Shown: positions 15,552 through 24,578, counted from the first letter of the stretch. The stretch is 44,908 nt of DNA from Mycobacteriales bacterium (GCA_035550055.1 DASZRO010000059.1:1-44908); one strand, 5' to 3'. The notes: generated by a model from the sequence alone, not told the origin. Translations and numbers: made by a program.

Positions 15552-16544
15552 CTAGTCCGCGTTCAGCCAGGGCTGCGCGTCGATCTCGCGCCAGATGTCC
15601 TTGGACAGCGCGGTCGATGCCCATTCGACGTCCGTGGCCACCTCGGTGACGTTGCGCATGCCGCAGATCACCGAGGTGACTGCGGGGTGCTGGAACGGGA
15701 AGCGCAGTGCGGCGTGTGGCATCTGCATCGAGTGCGACCGACACAGCTCAGCCATCCGCCGGGCCGTGGCGAGCACCGACGCCGGCGCCGCCACGTAGTC
15801 GAACCGGGCGCCTACCTCTGGCCAGTCGCTGGCCAGCAGCTCGCTGTTGAAGGGTGCGGCGGCGAGCACGGAGACCCCTCGCTCCAGGCAGTCGTCGAGC
15901 AGCGCTTTCGCCGAACGGTCGATCAGGGTCCAGCGTCCGGCTACGAGCAGCACGTCGACGTCGGTCTCGGCAGCAATCCGGGACAGCGGCGAGACGTAGT
16001 TCATCCCGGCCCCGACCGCTTTGATCACGCCCTGGTCGCGCAGCTCGATGAGCGCGGGCAGCGCCTCGTCGATCGCCTGGTCGAGGAAGTCGTCCGGGTC
16101 GTGTACGAGAGCGATGTCGATGCGATCGAGACCGAGCCGATCGAGGCTTTGGTCGATGCTGCGCAGCACGCCGTCGCGGCTGAAGTCCCATTGCCGGGTG
16201 AGGTCGTCGGGGACGTCGTAGCCGGCAATGCCGAGATCTGAGCCGCACGGCGCCGGGTTGGGCACGAGCAGGCGCCCCACCTTGGTGGAGACGACGTAGG
16301 TGTCGCGGGGCTTCGTTCGCAAGGCCGCGCCCAGCCGGCGCTCGGACAGGCCGAGCCCATAGTGCGGAGCGGTGTCGAAGTAGCGGATGCCGCCGGCCCA
16401 GGCCGCCTCGACTGCGGCGTACGCGTCCTCGTCGCTGACCGCGGAGTACATGTTGCCCAGCGCGGTGCCACCGAAGCCGAGCTCGGTCACGAACAGCCCG
16501 CTGCTGCCGATCTGGCGGCGAGGCAGCACTCCACCGGCCGACAT
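15552..16544 (-). CDS. Aldo/keto reductase, L-fucose/D-threo-aldose dehydrogenase-like
   Basis: A 330-residue aldo/keto reductase with the standard tetrad: Asp57 and Tyr62 in YFDTAPHYG, Lys88 in VVSTKVGRLL and His in IALVHDPDD. The stretch LIELRDQGVIKAVGAGMNY and VAGRWTLID is characteristic of sugar 1-dehydrogenases acting on L-fucose, D-arabinose or other D-threo-aldoses. It diverges from the sugar ABC transporter genes, which suggests it oxidises the imported sugar. The ATG at 16544 is chosen because the protein fold begins there (LPRRQIGSSGLFVTELG). The frame is open to 16778, but that stretch has no family similarity. A LacI-type site lies about 217 nt upstream. Confidence 0.85.
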   Translation of the reverse strand: MSAGGVLPRRQIGSSGLFVTELGFGGTALGNMYSAVSDEDAYAAVEAAWAGGIRYFDTAPHYGLGLSERRLGAALRTKPRDTYVVSTKVGRLLVPNPAPCGSDLGIAGYDVPDDLTRQWDFSRDGVLRSIDQSLDRLGLDRIDIALVHDPDDFLDQAIDEALPALIELRDQGVIKAVGAGMNYVSPLSRIAAETDVDVLLVAGRWTLIDRSAKALLDDCLERGVSVLAAAPFNSELLASDWPEVGARFDYVAAPASVLATARRMAELCRSHSMQMPHAALRFPFQHPAVTSVICGMRNVTEVATDVEWASTALSKDIWREIDAQPWLNAD

Positions 16545-16760
16545 CAGGGCCGCCCGCCCGGAGGCCGTGCACAGCGGATGGGGCAACGAACGGCCGGTCG
16601 AGCCGTGATGAAGCGAACCGATCGTGCAGCCATTGGGGGCGCTCCAGCGTCCGGAGGCCTGCGGCCGACGCAGGTGTGCGTCAGTGGTCGATACCCCCGG
16701 TAGGTGCCTGCCGGTCACGGCGACTCCAATCCAGTCAGTATCGCGCCCGCGGCGCAAGGT

Positions 16761-16776
16761 GAGGAAACGATTCCTC
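16761..16776. promoter_or_regulatory. Candidate LacI-family operator, aldo/keto reductase side
   Basis: GAGGAAACGATTCCTC has 6-bp inverted arms (GAGGAA/TTCCTC). Read on the minus strand it shares the GARAATCG-type core with the sites at 17025, 17040 and 21088. Confidence 0.5.
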
Positions 16777-17024
16777 AAGAATGACGACCGGGCTGCGGCT
16801 TGTCAAGAGGGGCGACCGGGCCGGCTCAACGGCTCAGCAGCGGAAGCGATCCTGCCGCCAGGGAGCGCGGACCGCGGTACTCGTGGCCCTTCTTTGAACG
16901 GAAATCGCCGCGCTCGGTCGAGATGGGTCGGGGCGAACCACCAGTGCGCGACCCACTGGTTGCCGCGAACTCGGCGGCTACCTGAGCTTTCGACATTGGT
17001 CCGACCCCTCCCCGTGACCCATCC

Positions 17025-17053
17025 AGATAACGATTTCTAAGATAACGATTTCT
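17025..17053. promoter_or_regulatory. Two tandem LacI-type operators upstream of the sugar-binding protein gene
   Basis: AGATAACGATTTCT occurs twice as an exact direct repeat (17025-17038 and 17040-17053), 15 bp apart, about 110 bp before the binding-protein ATG. The reverse complement AGAAATCGTTATCT closely matches the site overlapping the lacI-type promoter at 21088-21102. Confidence 0.65.
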
Positions 17054-17163
17054 CATGTCACGTCAAGCGCCGTGGCGAAATTTCCTGAGGATCGCTTGAA
17101 TGGAGTAACGGGGGCGGCGATTGCCCTCCGCGCGCGACGGGGATCACGGGGAGGACATCGCGC

Positions 17164-18315
17164 ATGGCTGGCATCTCACGGCGTGACGCGATCAAGCTCG
17201 CCATGCTGGGCGCGGGAGGGCTCGCGAGTCTGGACCTGATCGCCGCCTGCAGCTCGGCCAGCTCGACCCCGCTCGCCGCGACGAGCAGCGGCGCCCGGCT
17301 GACCGCGTTCGTGCCCGGCACCGCGTCGTCCCCGACCGGGCTTCCCAAGCGGGTGGCGTGGGCGAGCACTGCCGACTCGGAGTTCTTCCTGGCGCTCAGT
17401 GCAGGGATGAAGGCGGCGGCCGACGCTCGTGGCGTCGGCTACCTCACCGCGACCGGGACCGACCCGAGCACCCACGTCGACCAGATGAACTCCTTCCTGG
17501 CGCGTGGCGTCGGCGCATTGGCGATGCAACCGCTCGACGAGGCGGCAGAGAAGCCCGTGCTGACCGGCGCCATCGGCAAAGGCGTCTGCGTGCAAGGGAT
17601 CATCACCGCACCGTGCACGCTTCAGGTCGCCGCCAGCCAGTACCAGATCGGCTACGACCAGGGCGTGGCGGCGGCGAACTGGGCGAAGTCGCGACTCGGC
17701 GGCACCGCGCAGGTCGCCTACTTCAACCTGGACACGATCTCGCCACAGCTCAAGCTCCGGCACGAAGGCGTGTTGGCCGGGCTCGCGACGGCCGGCTCCG
17801 GCGTCCGCGTGGTCAGCGACCAGACGATCACCGACATCAGCAACGAAGCCGGCTTCAAGGCGATGAACACGATCATCCAGGCACATCCGGACGTCACGAT
17901 CGTCATGGGCGGCGACACGCTCGTGGTGGGGGCTTACCACGCGATCCAGCAGGCCGGAAAGCTCGAGCCGGACATGTTCCTGTCCGGCGTCGACGGCGAC
18001 AGCGAAGCCCAGCAGCTGGTCAAGCAGGGCGGCCCGTACCGGCTCTCGATCGCGTTCGCGTGGGGGTTGATGGGGTACGGCCTCGGGCAGTTCGGCGCGG
18101 ACTGGATCGAGGGCAAGTCGGTGCCGCGGGTGATAGTCGCGAAGGGTGTGCATCTCGACTCTGCCGCGGCCGTGACGAAGTTCCAGCGTGCGGCTGCCGA
18201 TCCCGCTCCGGTGTTCGCCGACCCGGCGGCGTATCAGGAGTACCTGCCGCTGCTCGGGAATGTCAGCTACGCGAGCCGTTCCGACTACTGGACCACGGAG
18301 TACACGCCGAAGTGA
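17164..18315 (+). CDS. Sugar ABC transporter substrate-binding lipoprotein (RbsB-like)
   Basis: A 383-residue periplasmic-binding-protein type 1 family member. The N-terminus has a twin-arginine signal (ISRRDAIKLAML) followed by a lipobox LIAAC with the lipidated Cys29, so it is predicted to be Tat-exported and membrane-anchored. The mature part reads as a sugar-binding protein: VAWASTADSEFFLALSAGMK, the GVGALAMQPLDEA hinge, VTIVMGGDTLVVGAYHAIQQ and MFLSGVDGDSEAQQLVKQGG. ATG 17164 has a GGGGAGG ribosome-binding site. Its stop overlaps the start of the permease-ATPase gene (GTGA). Two LacI-type sites lie upstream. The sugar is unknown; the linked aldose dehydrogenase hints at a fucose- or arabinose-like aldose. 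Confidence 0.9.
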   Translation: MAGISRRDAIKLAMLGAGGLASLDLIAACSSASSTPLAATSSGARLTAFVPGTASSPTGLPKRVAWASTADSEFFLALSAGMKAAADARGVGYLTATGTDPSTHVDQMNSFLARGVGALAMQPLDEAAEKPVLTGAIGKGVCVQGIITAPCTLQVAASQYQIGYDQGVAAANWAKSRLGGTAQVAYFNLDTISPQLKLRHEGVLAGLATAGSGVRVVSDQTITDISNEAGFKAMNTIIQAHPDVTIVMGGDTLVVGAYHAIQQAGKLEPDMFLSGVDGDSEAQQLVKQGGPYRLSIAFAWGLMGYGLGQFGADWIEGKSVPRVIVAKGVHLDSAAAVTKFQRAAADPAPVFADPAAYQEYLPLLGNVSYASRSDYWTTEYTPK

Positions 18316-20069
18316 TCTCGGCGCCCGCCGGTGGCAGCCGGCGCAGCGGCCTGGCCTTGCTCGGCGTCGCGCAGCTGCTGTTCTTCGGGTTGAGCTTTCA
18401 CAACTTCCTAGCCGGCTCGAATCTGACGGCGATCGCGCAGAACAACACCGACGTCCTCATTGCGGCGATCGGGACTGCGGCGCTCGTCATCAGCGGCAAC
18501 GTCGACCTGTCGATCGGCAGCCAGTACGCGCTCGCCTCCGTCGTCACCGCCGATGTGGCGGTTCACGTTCCGGCGCCGGTCGCCGTGCTCGCCGCGATCG
18601 CGGTCGGTCTTGCGATGGGGGCTTTCAACGGGCTGCTCGTGGTCTGGCTTTCGATCTCGCCGCTGATCGTGACGATCGCCATGCTGGCCTTCTACCGCGG
18701 CCTCGCCTTTGCGATCTCCGGGGGCAATCCGGTCGTCGTCGCCCGATCGGGCTTTCTGCGCATCGGGCTGGAACGCGTCGCCGACGTGCCGGTGACGGTG
18801 ATCGTCGGGCTGGTCGTCTTCGCTGTCGGCGCCGCGTTCCTGATGACGAGCGTCACCGGGTTGCGGCTGTACGCGGTGGGGGGCAACTCGGAGTCGGCCC
18901 GGCTGGAAGGGCTGCCCGTGCGGCGACTCGCGGTGGCGACGTACGCCGTGAACGGCGCGCTGATCGGCCTCGTCGCGCTGCTGGTGAGCGCTCAGCTGGG
19001 AAGCGGATCGGCGAACCTCGGAGTCGACTTCGAAGTGTCGGTCCTGACCGCGGTCATTCTCGGCGGCGTCGCGTTCACCGGCGGCCTGGGCAGCCCGATC
19101 GGCGTCTTCGTCGGCGTCGCGGTGTTGGCGATCCTGCAGTCCGGGCTGCTGTTCGAGGGGCTGGCGTCGTGGTATCAGAGCATGGCGCAAGGTGCGTTGC
19201 TCGTTCTGGCGCTGGCAGCCGATCAGGCGCTCGCCAGGTGGCGACGGGCACACGCCGGCCGGAGGGACGAGCGCCCCGAGTCCGCTGCTGCGGGCGAGCC
19301 GCGCACCGCACCGTCGAGCAGCGCAGAGCGCGAGCGCGAGGCGCTGCTCGAGGTCACCGGGATGACAGTGGGCTACGGGACGCTCACCGCGTTGGACCAG
19401 GTCGATCTCGTGGTCCGCACCGGCGAGGTCGTCTGCCTCGTCGGAGACAACGGTGCCGGGAAGTCGACGCTGGTCAAGGCCGTCACCGGAGTGCTTCGCC
19501 CGCAAGCCGGATCGTTGCGGTTCGCCGGTGAGCCGCTGCCGCCGACCGCGGCCGAGGTACGCCGGCGCGGCATCGAGACCGTCTTCCAGGATCTCGCGCT
19601 GTTCCCCAATCTCAGCGTCGCCGACAACGTCACGATCGGGCTCGAGCCGCGGCGCCGGCTGGCGGGCCTGCTGCCGGTCCGTGACCACGCGGCCGCGACC
19701 GCGCTCGCGACGGCCCGGCTCCGCTCGCTCGGCAGCACCATCGACCCGAGGCGCGCGATCTCGGAGCTCTCCGGAGGCCAACGTCAGGCGGTCGCCATCG
19801 CACGCGTGCTCCGCGACGACGTGCGGCTGGTGGTGCTCGACGAGCCGACGGCGGCGCTCGGCGCTCGCCAGACCGAAGAGGTCCTCAACCTGATCCGCGC
19901 CGCCGCGACAGCAGGCTGCGGGGTGCTGCTCGTCACCCACGACATCGAGGACGTCTTCGAGGTCGGGGACTCGGTCGTAGTGCTCGGCCGCGGCCGGGTC
20001 GTGACGCAGCGCCCGGTGGCGGCGATGGATCGGCTCGAGCTCGTCCGCGCGATGTCCGGGCGCGAGTAG
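18312..20069 (+). CDS. Sugar ABC transporter permease-ATPase fusion
   Basis: A 585-residue fusion. Residues about 12-305 are an RbsC-type permease with many membrane segments and the family signatures ISGNVDLSIGSQYAL and AVILGGVAFTGGLGSPIGVF. A polar linker (about 306-345) leads to one ABC ATPase domain with Walker A GDNGAGKST (378-386), Q-loop VFQDLALFPN, signature SELSGGQ, Walker B VRLVVLDEPTAALG and switch His in LVTHDIEDV. Ribose-type systems normally use a separate ATPase with two ABC modules. Here each polypeptide carries one, so a homodimer would make the full transporter. The GTG at 18312 overlaps the binding-protein TGA. It converges with the lacI-type gene after 8 nt. Confidence 0.92.
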   Translation: MISAPAGGSRRSGLALLGVAQLLFFGLSFHNFLAGSNLTAIAQNNTDVLIAAIGTAALVISGNVDLSIGSQYALASVVTADVAVHVPAPVAVLAAIAVGLAMGAFNGLLVVWLSISPLIVTIAMLAFYRGLAFAISGGNPVVVARSGFLRIGLERVADVPVTVIVGLVVFAVGAAFLMTSVTGLRLYAVGGNSESARLEGLPVRRLAVATYAVNGALIGLVALLVSAQLGSGSANLGVDFEVSVLTAVILGGVAFTGGLGSPIGVFVGVAVLAILQSGLLFEGLASWYQSMAQGALLVLALAADQALARWRRAHAGRRDERPESAAAGEPRTAPSSSAEREREALLEVTGMTVGYGTLTALDQVDLVVRTGEVVCLVGDNGAGKSTLVKAVTGVLRPQAGSLRFAGEPLPPTAAEVRRRGIETVFQDLALFPNLSVADNVTIGLEPRRRLAGLLPVRDHAAATALATARLRSLGSTIDPRRAISELSGGQRQAVAIARVLRDDVRLVVLDEPTAALGARQTEEVLNLIRAAATAGCGVLLVTHDIEDVFEVGDSVVVLGRGRVVTQRPVAAMDRLELVRAMSGRE

Positions 20070-20077
20070 CCGGGTCG

Positions 20078-21079
20078 TTACGCCGCGCGCTGCGAGGACT
20101 CGCGGATCACCAGGGACGGCTGCATCGTGATGCGCTGAGTCGGCCGGTTGGGTTCTTCGAGCCGGTCGAGCATCAGGCGCATCGCCGCTTTGCCCACCTC
20201 GCGGGCGGGTTGTGCGACGCTCGTGATGCTCGGCTTCCACGATCCCGACCAGGGCTCGTCGTCGTACCCCGCGAGCAACAGGTCGTGGGGAATCCGGACG
20301 TTGCCGTCGGCGAGCTCCTGCAACGCGCCGAGCGTCATCTGGTTGTTGCACACCAGGAGCGCGTCGGGCCGGGTGCTGGTCAGGATGTCCCGAAGTGCGG
20401 CGCGCGCGCCGGCGGAGCGGAAGTCGGCGTGACGGAAGGTGATGTCCCGCCTGGGAATCCCTCGATCGCTCGCGGCGGCCAGGAAACCGGCCAGTCGTTC
20501 CTCGGCGGTCGACACCTTCTCGGGTCCGGTGATGCAGGCGAGGGTACGAGCGCCGCCGTCGAGCAGATGCTCGGTGGCTTCACGCGCCCCCTGCTTGTTG
20601 TCGACGAGCACCACGTCGGCCTTGATCCCCGCAACCTCACGGTCGATGAGGACGAGCGGCGGCAGCGCCTTGCCCGGACGGACCAGCTCCTCGGGAGCGG
20701 CCGACATCGCCGAAGCGAGGATCACCCCGTCGACTCGCTGGTCTTCGACGAGGCGCAGGTAGCGCATCTCCGCATCGGGCTGGTCGTCGGAGTTGCACAG
20801 GACCGCGAGCAGGCCGGCGGCGCGCGCGACGTCTTCGATTCCGCGCACTACCGAGGTGAAGAACGGGTTCTCGACGTCGGGTACGACGACCGCGACGATG
20901 CTGGTGCGTTGCGTGCGCATGCTGCGAGCGACGTGGCTGGGCCGGTAGTCCAGCTCGGCGATCGCGGCGCGGACCCTGGCCGCCATCTCGGCGTTGACCG
21001 CGGCGTTGTCGTTGAGCACGCGCGACACGGTCGCCACCGACACGCCGGCTTGCGCCGCGACGTCGTGAATGGTCGCCAC
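20078..21079 (-). CDS. LacI-family transcriptional regulator
   Basis: A 333-residue LacI/GalR repressor. The N-terminal helix-turn-helix is IHDVAAQAGVSVATVSRVLN (residues 4-23) and the hinge helix is YRPSHVARSMRTQRT. The effector domain has SIVAVVVPDVENPFFTSVV, VDGVILASA, LLVCNNQMTLGAL and LAGYDDEPWS. It probably represses the adjacent sugar transporter and the divergent aldo/keto reductase, and itself. The start is GTG at 21079. A TACGAT -10 box ends 6 nt upstream, and a candidate operator (21088-21102) overlaps that box, a direct sign of autoregulation. It converges on the transporter gene. Confidence 0.92.
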   Translation of the reverse strand: MATIHDVAAQAGVSVATVSRVLNDNAAVNAEMAARVRAAIAELDYRPSHVARSMRTQRTSIVAVVVPDVENPFFTSVVRGIEDVARAAGLLAVLCNSDDQPDAEMRYLRLVEDQRVDGVILASAMSAAPEELVRPGKALPPLVLIDREVAGIKADVVLVDNKQGAREATEHLLDGGARTLACITGPEKVSTAEERLAGFLAAASDRGIPRRDITFRHADFRSAGARAALRDILTSTRPDALLVCNNQMTLGALQELADGNVRIPHDLLLAGYDDEPWSGSWKPSITSVAQPAREVGKAAMRLMLDRLEEPNRPTQRITMQPSLVIRESSQRAA

Positions 21080-21085
21080 ATCCGT

Positions 21086-21102
21086 ATCGTAATCGATTTC
21101 TC
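21086..21102 (-). promoter_or_regulatory. Autoregulatory LacI site overlapping the leaderless -10 box of the lacI-type gene
   Basis: The minus-strand -10 box TACGAT (21091-21086) lies 6 nt before the GTG at 21079. The operator-like GAGAAATCGATTACG (21102-21088) overlaps it and shares GAGAAATCG with the sites near 17040. It also overlaps the stop codon of the cyclase gene. Confidence 0.6.
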
Positions 21103-24100
21103 AGCGTGCTTCGGCGTTCTGGCGCAGCGTTTCGTCGCAGACCGCGAGCCAGTGCTCGACGGCCGGACCCGGCGCGAGCGCGGCCGAGCGGCGCAGCAGG
21201 TCGAGCGCGCCGCGCGGGTTGGAACGGCGCAGCTCGATTCGGCCGAGCAGCAGATAGCCCAACGCCAGGAAGGACTCGGAGCCGGCCGCCTGCCAGCTCG
21301 GGATGACGTCATCGAGGATCTGCTGGGCCTCGTCGACGCGGCCGGCGTCGATGAGGATGTCCGCGCGGTTGACGGCGTTGGTGACCGCGTCAGCCTCGCG
21401 GCCGAGGGTGCGATAGGCGTCCTCGGCCGCTTGGAACTGCTCGGCGGCGGCTTCTGCCGAGCCGGCGAGGTACAACGCCGCGCCCAGCCGGTTGTGCGCG
21501 CGGGCCATCGCGGCGAGCTGCCCGGCCTCCTCGTAGCGATCGAGGGCCTCGTGGAAGGTCGACGCCTCCCAGGGTTGGCCGGCGGCGGCGGCGCACAGCG
21601 TGAGGATCTCCTGGGCGCGCGCTGCGACGAGCTCGTCGCCGCCGTTCAGCGCCTCCTCGCGGGCGCGGCCGGCCCACCTCGCGGCGGCCGCGATGTCGCC
21701 TTGGCGATAGCGGACCTGGGCGTAGGCGTCGGACAGCTCCGCGCGCAAGCGTGGCGCGGCGTCGTCGGCGGTGGTGTCGAGCAGCCGTCTTGCCCGGGTG
21801 ATCCATCGCAACGCGTCGGGATAGGCCCCGCCCGACTCGCGATGGCGGGCGGTCGCCAGGTGTGCCCTCGCGAGCCGGACCGGGTCGCCGCGCAGCAGCC
21901 GGCGTGCCTGCCGCAACGCCTGCTCGCTGTCGGCCAGCTCGGCGAGGTCGGCATGAACCTCCGCCAGCGCGAGCCACACCTCGGCGACGTCCGCGCCGAC
22001 CAGGTCGAGATGCGTCGCCGCGACGAGAGCACGGCGATAACAGTCGATCGCCTGCTGGAGTGCCGCACTCTCGCGGGCGAGCGCGGCGGCGCGGCAGGAG
22101 TGGCGCCATGCCGGCTCGAAGTCGTCACCGAGCAGGTAGTGGATCGACAGCGTGGTGGCGACCTCGTCGATCCTTCCCTCGCTGCGCTGTTCGATCGTCC
22201 GGCCGACCCGCGCGTGCAGCGCCGTACGGATCCGGTAGGGCAGACCTTCGTAGGCCGCCAGCCGGACCAGGCCGTGCACGAAACGCACCTGGGAGCGGTC
22301 CTCGACCGCGATGAAGTCGTCGAGTCCTTCCAGTCCGGCGTCGCCGTCGACGACGGCCGCGAGCAGCTCCAGTGACATGCGCTCGCCGACGACTGCGGCG
22401 GTACGAAGGAGCCGGCGCTGCTGCGGGGCGAGGCGGTCGATGCGCGCGGCCAGGACGCCTTCGATCGTCTCCGGCAGTGCGTCGAGGTCCTCGCCGGCCG
22501 CGACGCTGCCCGCGATCGCCTCGAGAAACAGCGGGTTGCCCGCCGCACGGTCTGCGGCAGCGGCCAGCAGCGCCGCTGGGATCGAGGCGGTTCCTGCGAC
22601 CTGCGCGAGCAGGCTCGCGGAAGCGACGTCGTCCAGCGGGCCGAGCTCCAGCCGGGTCGTCGCGGGCATTGGTGCGGCAGTCGGCTCGGGCCGGCGGGTG
22701 ACGACGATCAGCCACGGTCGCACGGACACGTCGCGGACGAGACGGCTCACCAGATCGAGCGTCAGGTCGTCCATGTCGTGGGCGTCGTTGAGCACGAGCA
22801 TGGTCGGCCGCGTGAGGGTGGCGCCCATCAGCTCGCTGGTCACCGTCTCCAGATGCTCTTTCTGCTCGGTCGGTGTCAGTGCTGTCACTTGCCGGCTGTC
22901 GGGGATCGCAGCGTTGGCGACCCGTCCCACCAGCGACATCCAGGGCAGCAGATGAGGCGCGCTGCCGCGGGCGAGCTCGACGAGCACTCCGGCGATCCGT
23001 TGGCGGCCGGCGGTCTCGGGGAAGCCCAACGTCCGGCGCAGCAGCCCGTGCATCGGGTGGTAGGCGCTCGCCCGCTGGTAGAGCTCGCCTTCGGCCCACA
23101 ACACCCGGACGCCACGCGTGCTCGCCTCGGCGGCGAGCGCCGCGGTCAGCCGGGACTTCCCGATGCCGGCCGGTCCCGTGATCTCGACGGCCTGACCCGC
23201 GCCATCGCAGGCAGCGTCGAGGAGTCCCCGCAGCGTGGCGAGCTGGTCGTCCCTGCCCAGCAGCGCATCCGGTCGGCCGTCCGCCGAGATTCCGCGAGCG
23301 CGCACGTCGCCCACTGAGAGCACGTGAACCGGCTCCGCCTTCCCCTTCAGGTGCATCGGGGCGACCGCGGTCGTCACGAATCGGGTCTTCGAGCGTTCGA
23401 CCACATCGGGTAGCGCCAGGACCTGACCGGGCTCCGCGGCGCCGGCGAGGCGGGCCGCGAGGTTCACCGCATCGCCGATCACCGAGTACGTCCGCCGATG
23501 GGCAGGGCCGTAGTCCCCGGCGAAGACGCGGCCTCTGGTCAGTCCGGCGCGCAGCTGGAGCCGCCCTCCAGGACGGACGATCCGACGTACGGTGCTGAGC
23601 ATTCGGGTCTCGTCGTCGCCGAGTGATCGAGGTGCCCCGGAGACCAGCAGCATTGCCGCGCCGTTCTCCCGCAGATCCGTCGCCAAGTAGGAGACCTCGG
23701 TGTCGGCGGCGGTGCGTTGGGTCAGGTCGACGACGTACCCGATGGCGTCGACTGCGGCCTCGACGCCCTGCGCGCGGATCAGATCGTCCGTGCCGAGCAT
23801 CTCGATGAATGCGACCGTGACGATGCGATGCTCGTAGTCGCTCTCTGACCCGTGCACGTGCTCGCGCAACGGCGGGCAGACGGCCGTCGCGAGATGCGCG
23901 CCGAGCTCTCGAGTGGTCACTGGCACGATCGCTGTCGCCTCGGGGGGCGCGACGAGTGCTGTGAGCCCGTCACGCCCTTCGCCGAGGCACTGCGGCGGAA
24001 GGTCTGCTGCGGCAGCCGCCGACAGCAGCACGGTTCCCGCCGCCGCGCGGCTTTCGGTGCTGACGGTGACCGACGCCGACGGACCCGCGATGACGAGCTC

Positions 24101-24565
24101 TCGGTGGACCGGACCGAGCAGCATGAAGTCGAACTCGCCGGTGTGGATACCGAACGACATCTCGATGCGCGTCGTCCAGTTGCCGATCCGCAGCTTCCCG
24201 AGGGTTCGCAGCTCGGCGAGCATCGCCCAGGCTGCCCGCGCGGCGCGTGCTGTGGCCTGATCGCCGTCGAAGAACAGGACCGCGCCGTCGCCGGCGAGCT
24301 TGAGCAGGTTGGCGCCGTAGTCGTACGCGGCGGCGAGCACCGGCTCGAAGACCATGTTGAGCAGATCGCCGGTCAGCTCGGCGCCGACCTTTCCCTGCTG
24401 GGCGAGGCGTTCGGTGAGTGCGGTCGATCCGACGACGTCGGCGAACACGCAGGTCCCGAAGACCGAACGGTGGGTGACGTCGGGCGTGGTGACGAGCCAG
24501 TCGGACACCACTTTCGACACATACGGCGCCAGCCGTCGTTGCAGCTCTGCGTCGCCCTGGGTCAT
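21101..24565 (-). CDS. Tandem class III adenylyl cyclase with ATPase and TPR-like region (soluble adenylyl cyclase layout)
   Basis: A 1154-residue multidomain protein. Cyclase domain 1 (about 33-185) keeps both metal aspartates, Asp43 (FADVVGST) and Asp93 (LKLAGDG), plus Lys89, but lacks the catalytic Asn/Arg. Cyclase domain 2 (about 246-420) has Ser361, Asn368 and Arg372 (YSVIGDAVNLAARL) but has lost the first aspartate (FIEMLG, Glu255). The two halves together would form one complete composite site, as in mammalian soluble adenylyl cyclase. An AAA/AfsR-like ATPase follows (Walker A GPAGIGKS, 464-471; GRDDQLATLRGLLDAA before it), then a long helical TPR-like tail from about 800. No DNA-binding domain is visible. 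ATG 24565 follows the upstream stop by 13 nt. Confidence 0.88.
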   Translation of the reverse strand: MTQGDAELQRRLAPYVSKVVSDWLVTTPDVTHRSVFGTCVFADVVGSTALTERLAQQGKVGAELTGDLLNMVFEPVLAAAYDYGANLLKLAGDGAVLFFDGDQATARAARAAWAMLAELRTLGKLRIGNWTTRIEMSFGIHTGEFDFMLLGPVHRELVIAGPSASVTVSTESRAAAGTVLLSAAAAADLPPQCLGEGRDGLTALVAPPEATAIVPVTTRELGAHLATAVCPPLREHVHGSESDYEHRIVTVAFIEMLGTDDLIRAQGVEAAVDAIGYVVDLTQRTAADTEVSYLATDLRENGAAMLLVSGAPRSLGDDETRMLSTVRRIVRPGGRLQLRAGLTRGRVFAGDYGPAHRRTYSVIGDAVNLAARLAGAAEPGQVLALPDVVERSKTRFVTTAVAPMHLKGKAEPVHVLSVGDVRARGISADGRPDALLGRDDQLATLRGLLDAACDGAGQAVEITGPAGIGKSRLTAALAAEASTRGVRVLWAEGELYQRASAYHPMHGLLRRTLGFPETAGRQRIAGVLVELARGSAPHLLPWMSLVGRVANAAIPDSRQVTALTPTEQKEHLETVTSELMGATLTRPTMLVLNDAHDMDDLTLDLVSRLVRDVSVRPWLIVVTRRPEPTAAPMPATTRLELGPLDDVASASLLAQVAGTASIPAALLAAAADRAAGNPLFLEAIAGSVAAGEDLDALPETIEGVLAARIDRLAPQQRRLLRTAAVVGERMSLELLAAVVDGDAGLEGLDDFIAVEDRSQVRFVHGLVRLAAYEGLPYRIRTALHARVGRTIEQRSEGRIDEVATTLSIHYLLGDDFEPAWRHSCRAAALARESAALQQAIDCYRRALVAATHLDLVGADVAEVWLALAEVHADLAELADSEQALRQARRLLRGDPVRLARAHLATARHRESGGAYPDALRWITRARRLLDTTADDAAPRLRAELSDAYAQVRYRQGDIAAAARWAGRAREEALNGGDELVAARAQEILTLCAAAAGQPWEASTFHEALDRYEEAGQLAAMARAHNRLGAALYLAGSAEAAAEQFQAAEDAYRTLGREADAVTNAVNRADILIDAGRVDEAQQILDDVIPSWQAAGSESFLALGYLLLGRIELRRSNPRGALDLLRRSAALAPGPAVEHWLAVCDETLRQNAEAR

Positions 24566-24578
24566 GCCGCGTTCACCG

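Larger units (their letters stand above)
16545..17163. other. Intergenic regulatory region between aldo/keto reductase and sugar ABC genes
   Basis: This 619-bp divergent region has no convincing gene; the open frames in it are Arg-rich or lack a start signal. It is less GC-rich near 17020-17090 and contains three candidate LacI sites (16761, 17025, 17040) plus GAAATTTC at 17077-17084. A GGGGAGG ribosome-binding site lies 9 nt before the binding-protein ATG. The rest shows nothing I can name. Confidence 0.6.

Noticed and set aside
16826-17056. Possible small minus-strand gene beginning in the LacI operators
   Set aside because: Its first codons are the tandem operator repeat, it has no start signal, and the composition is low quality.
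20210-22375. Plus-strand open frame of about 720 codons opposite the LacI and cyclase genes
   Set aside because: It is antisense to two clear genes, without motifs or a ribosome-binding site; a by-product of high GC.
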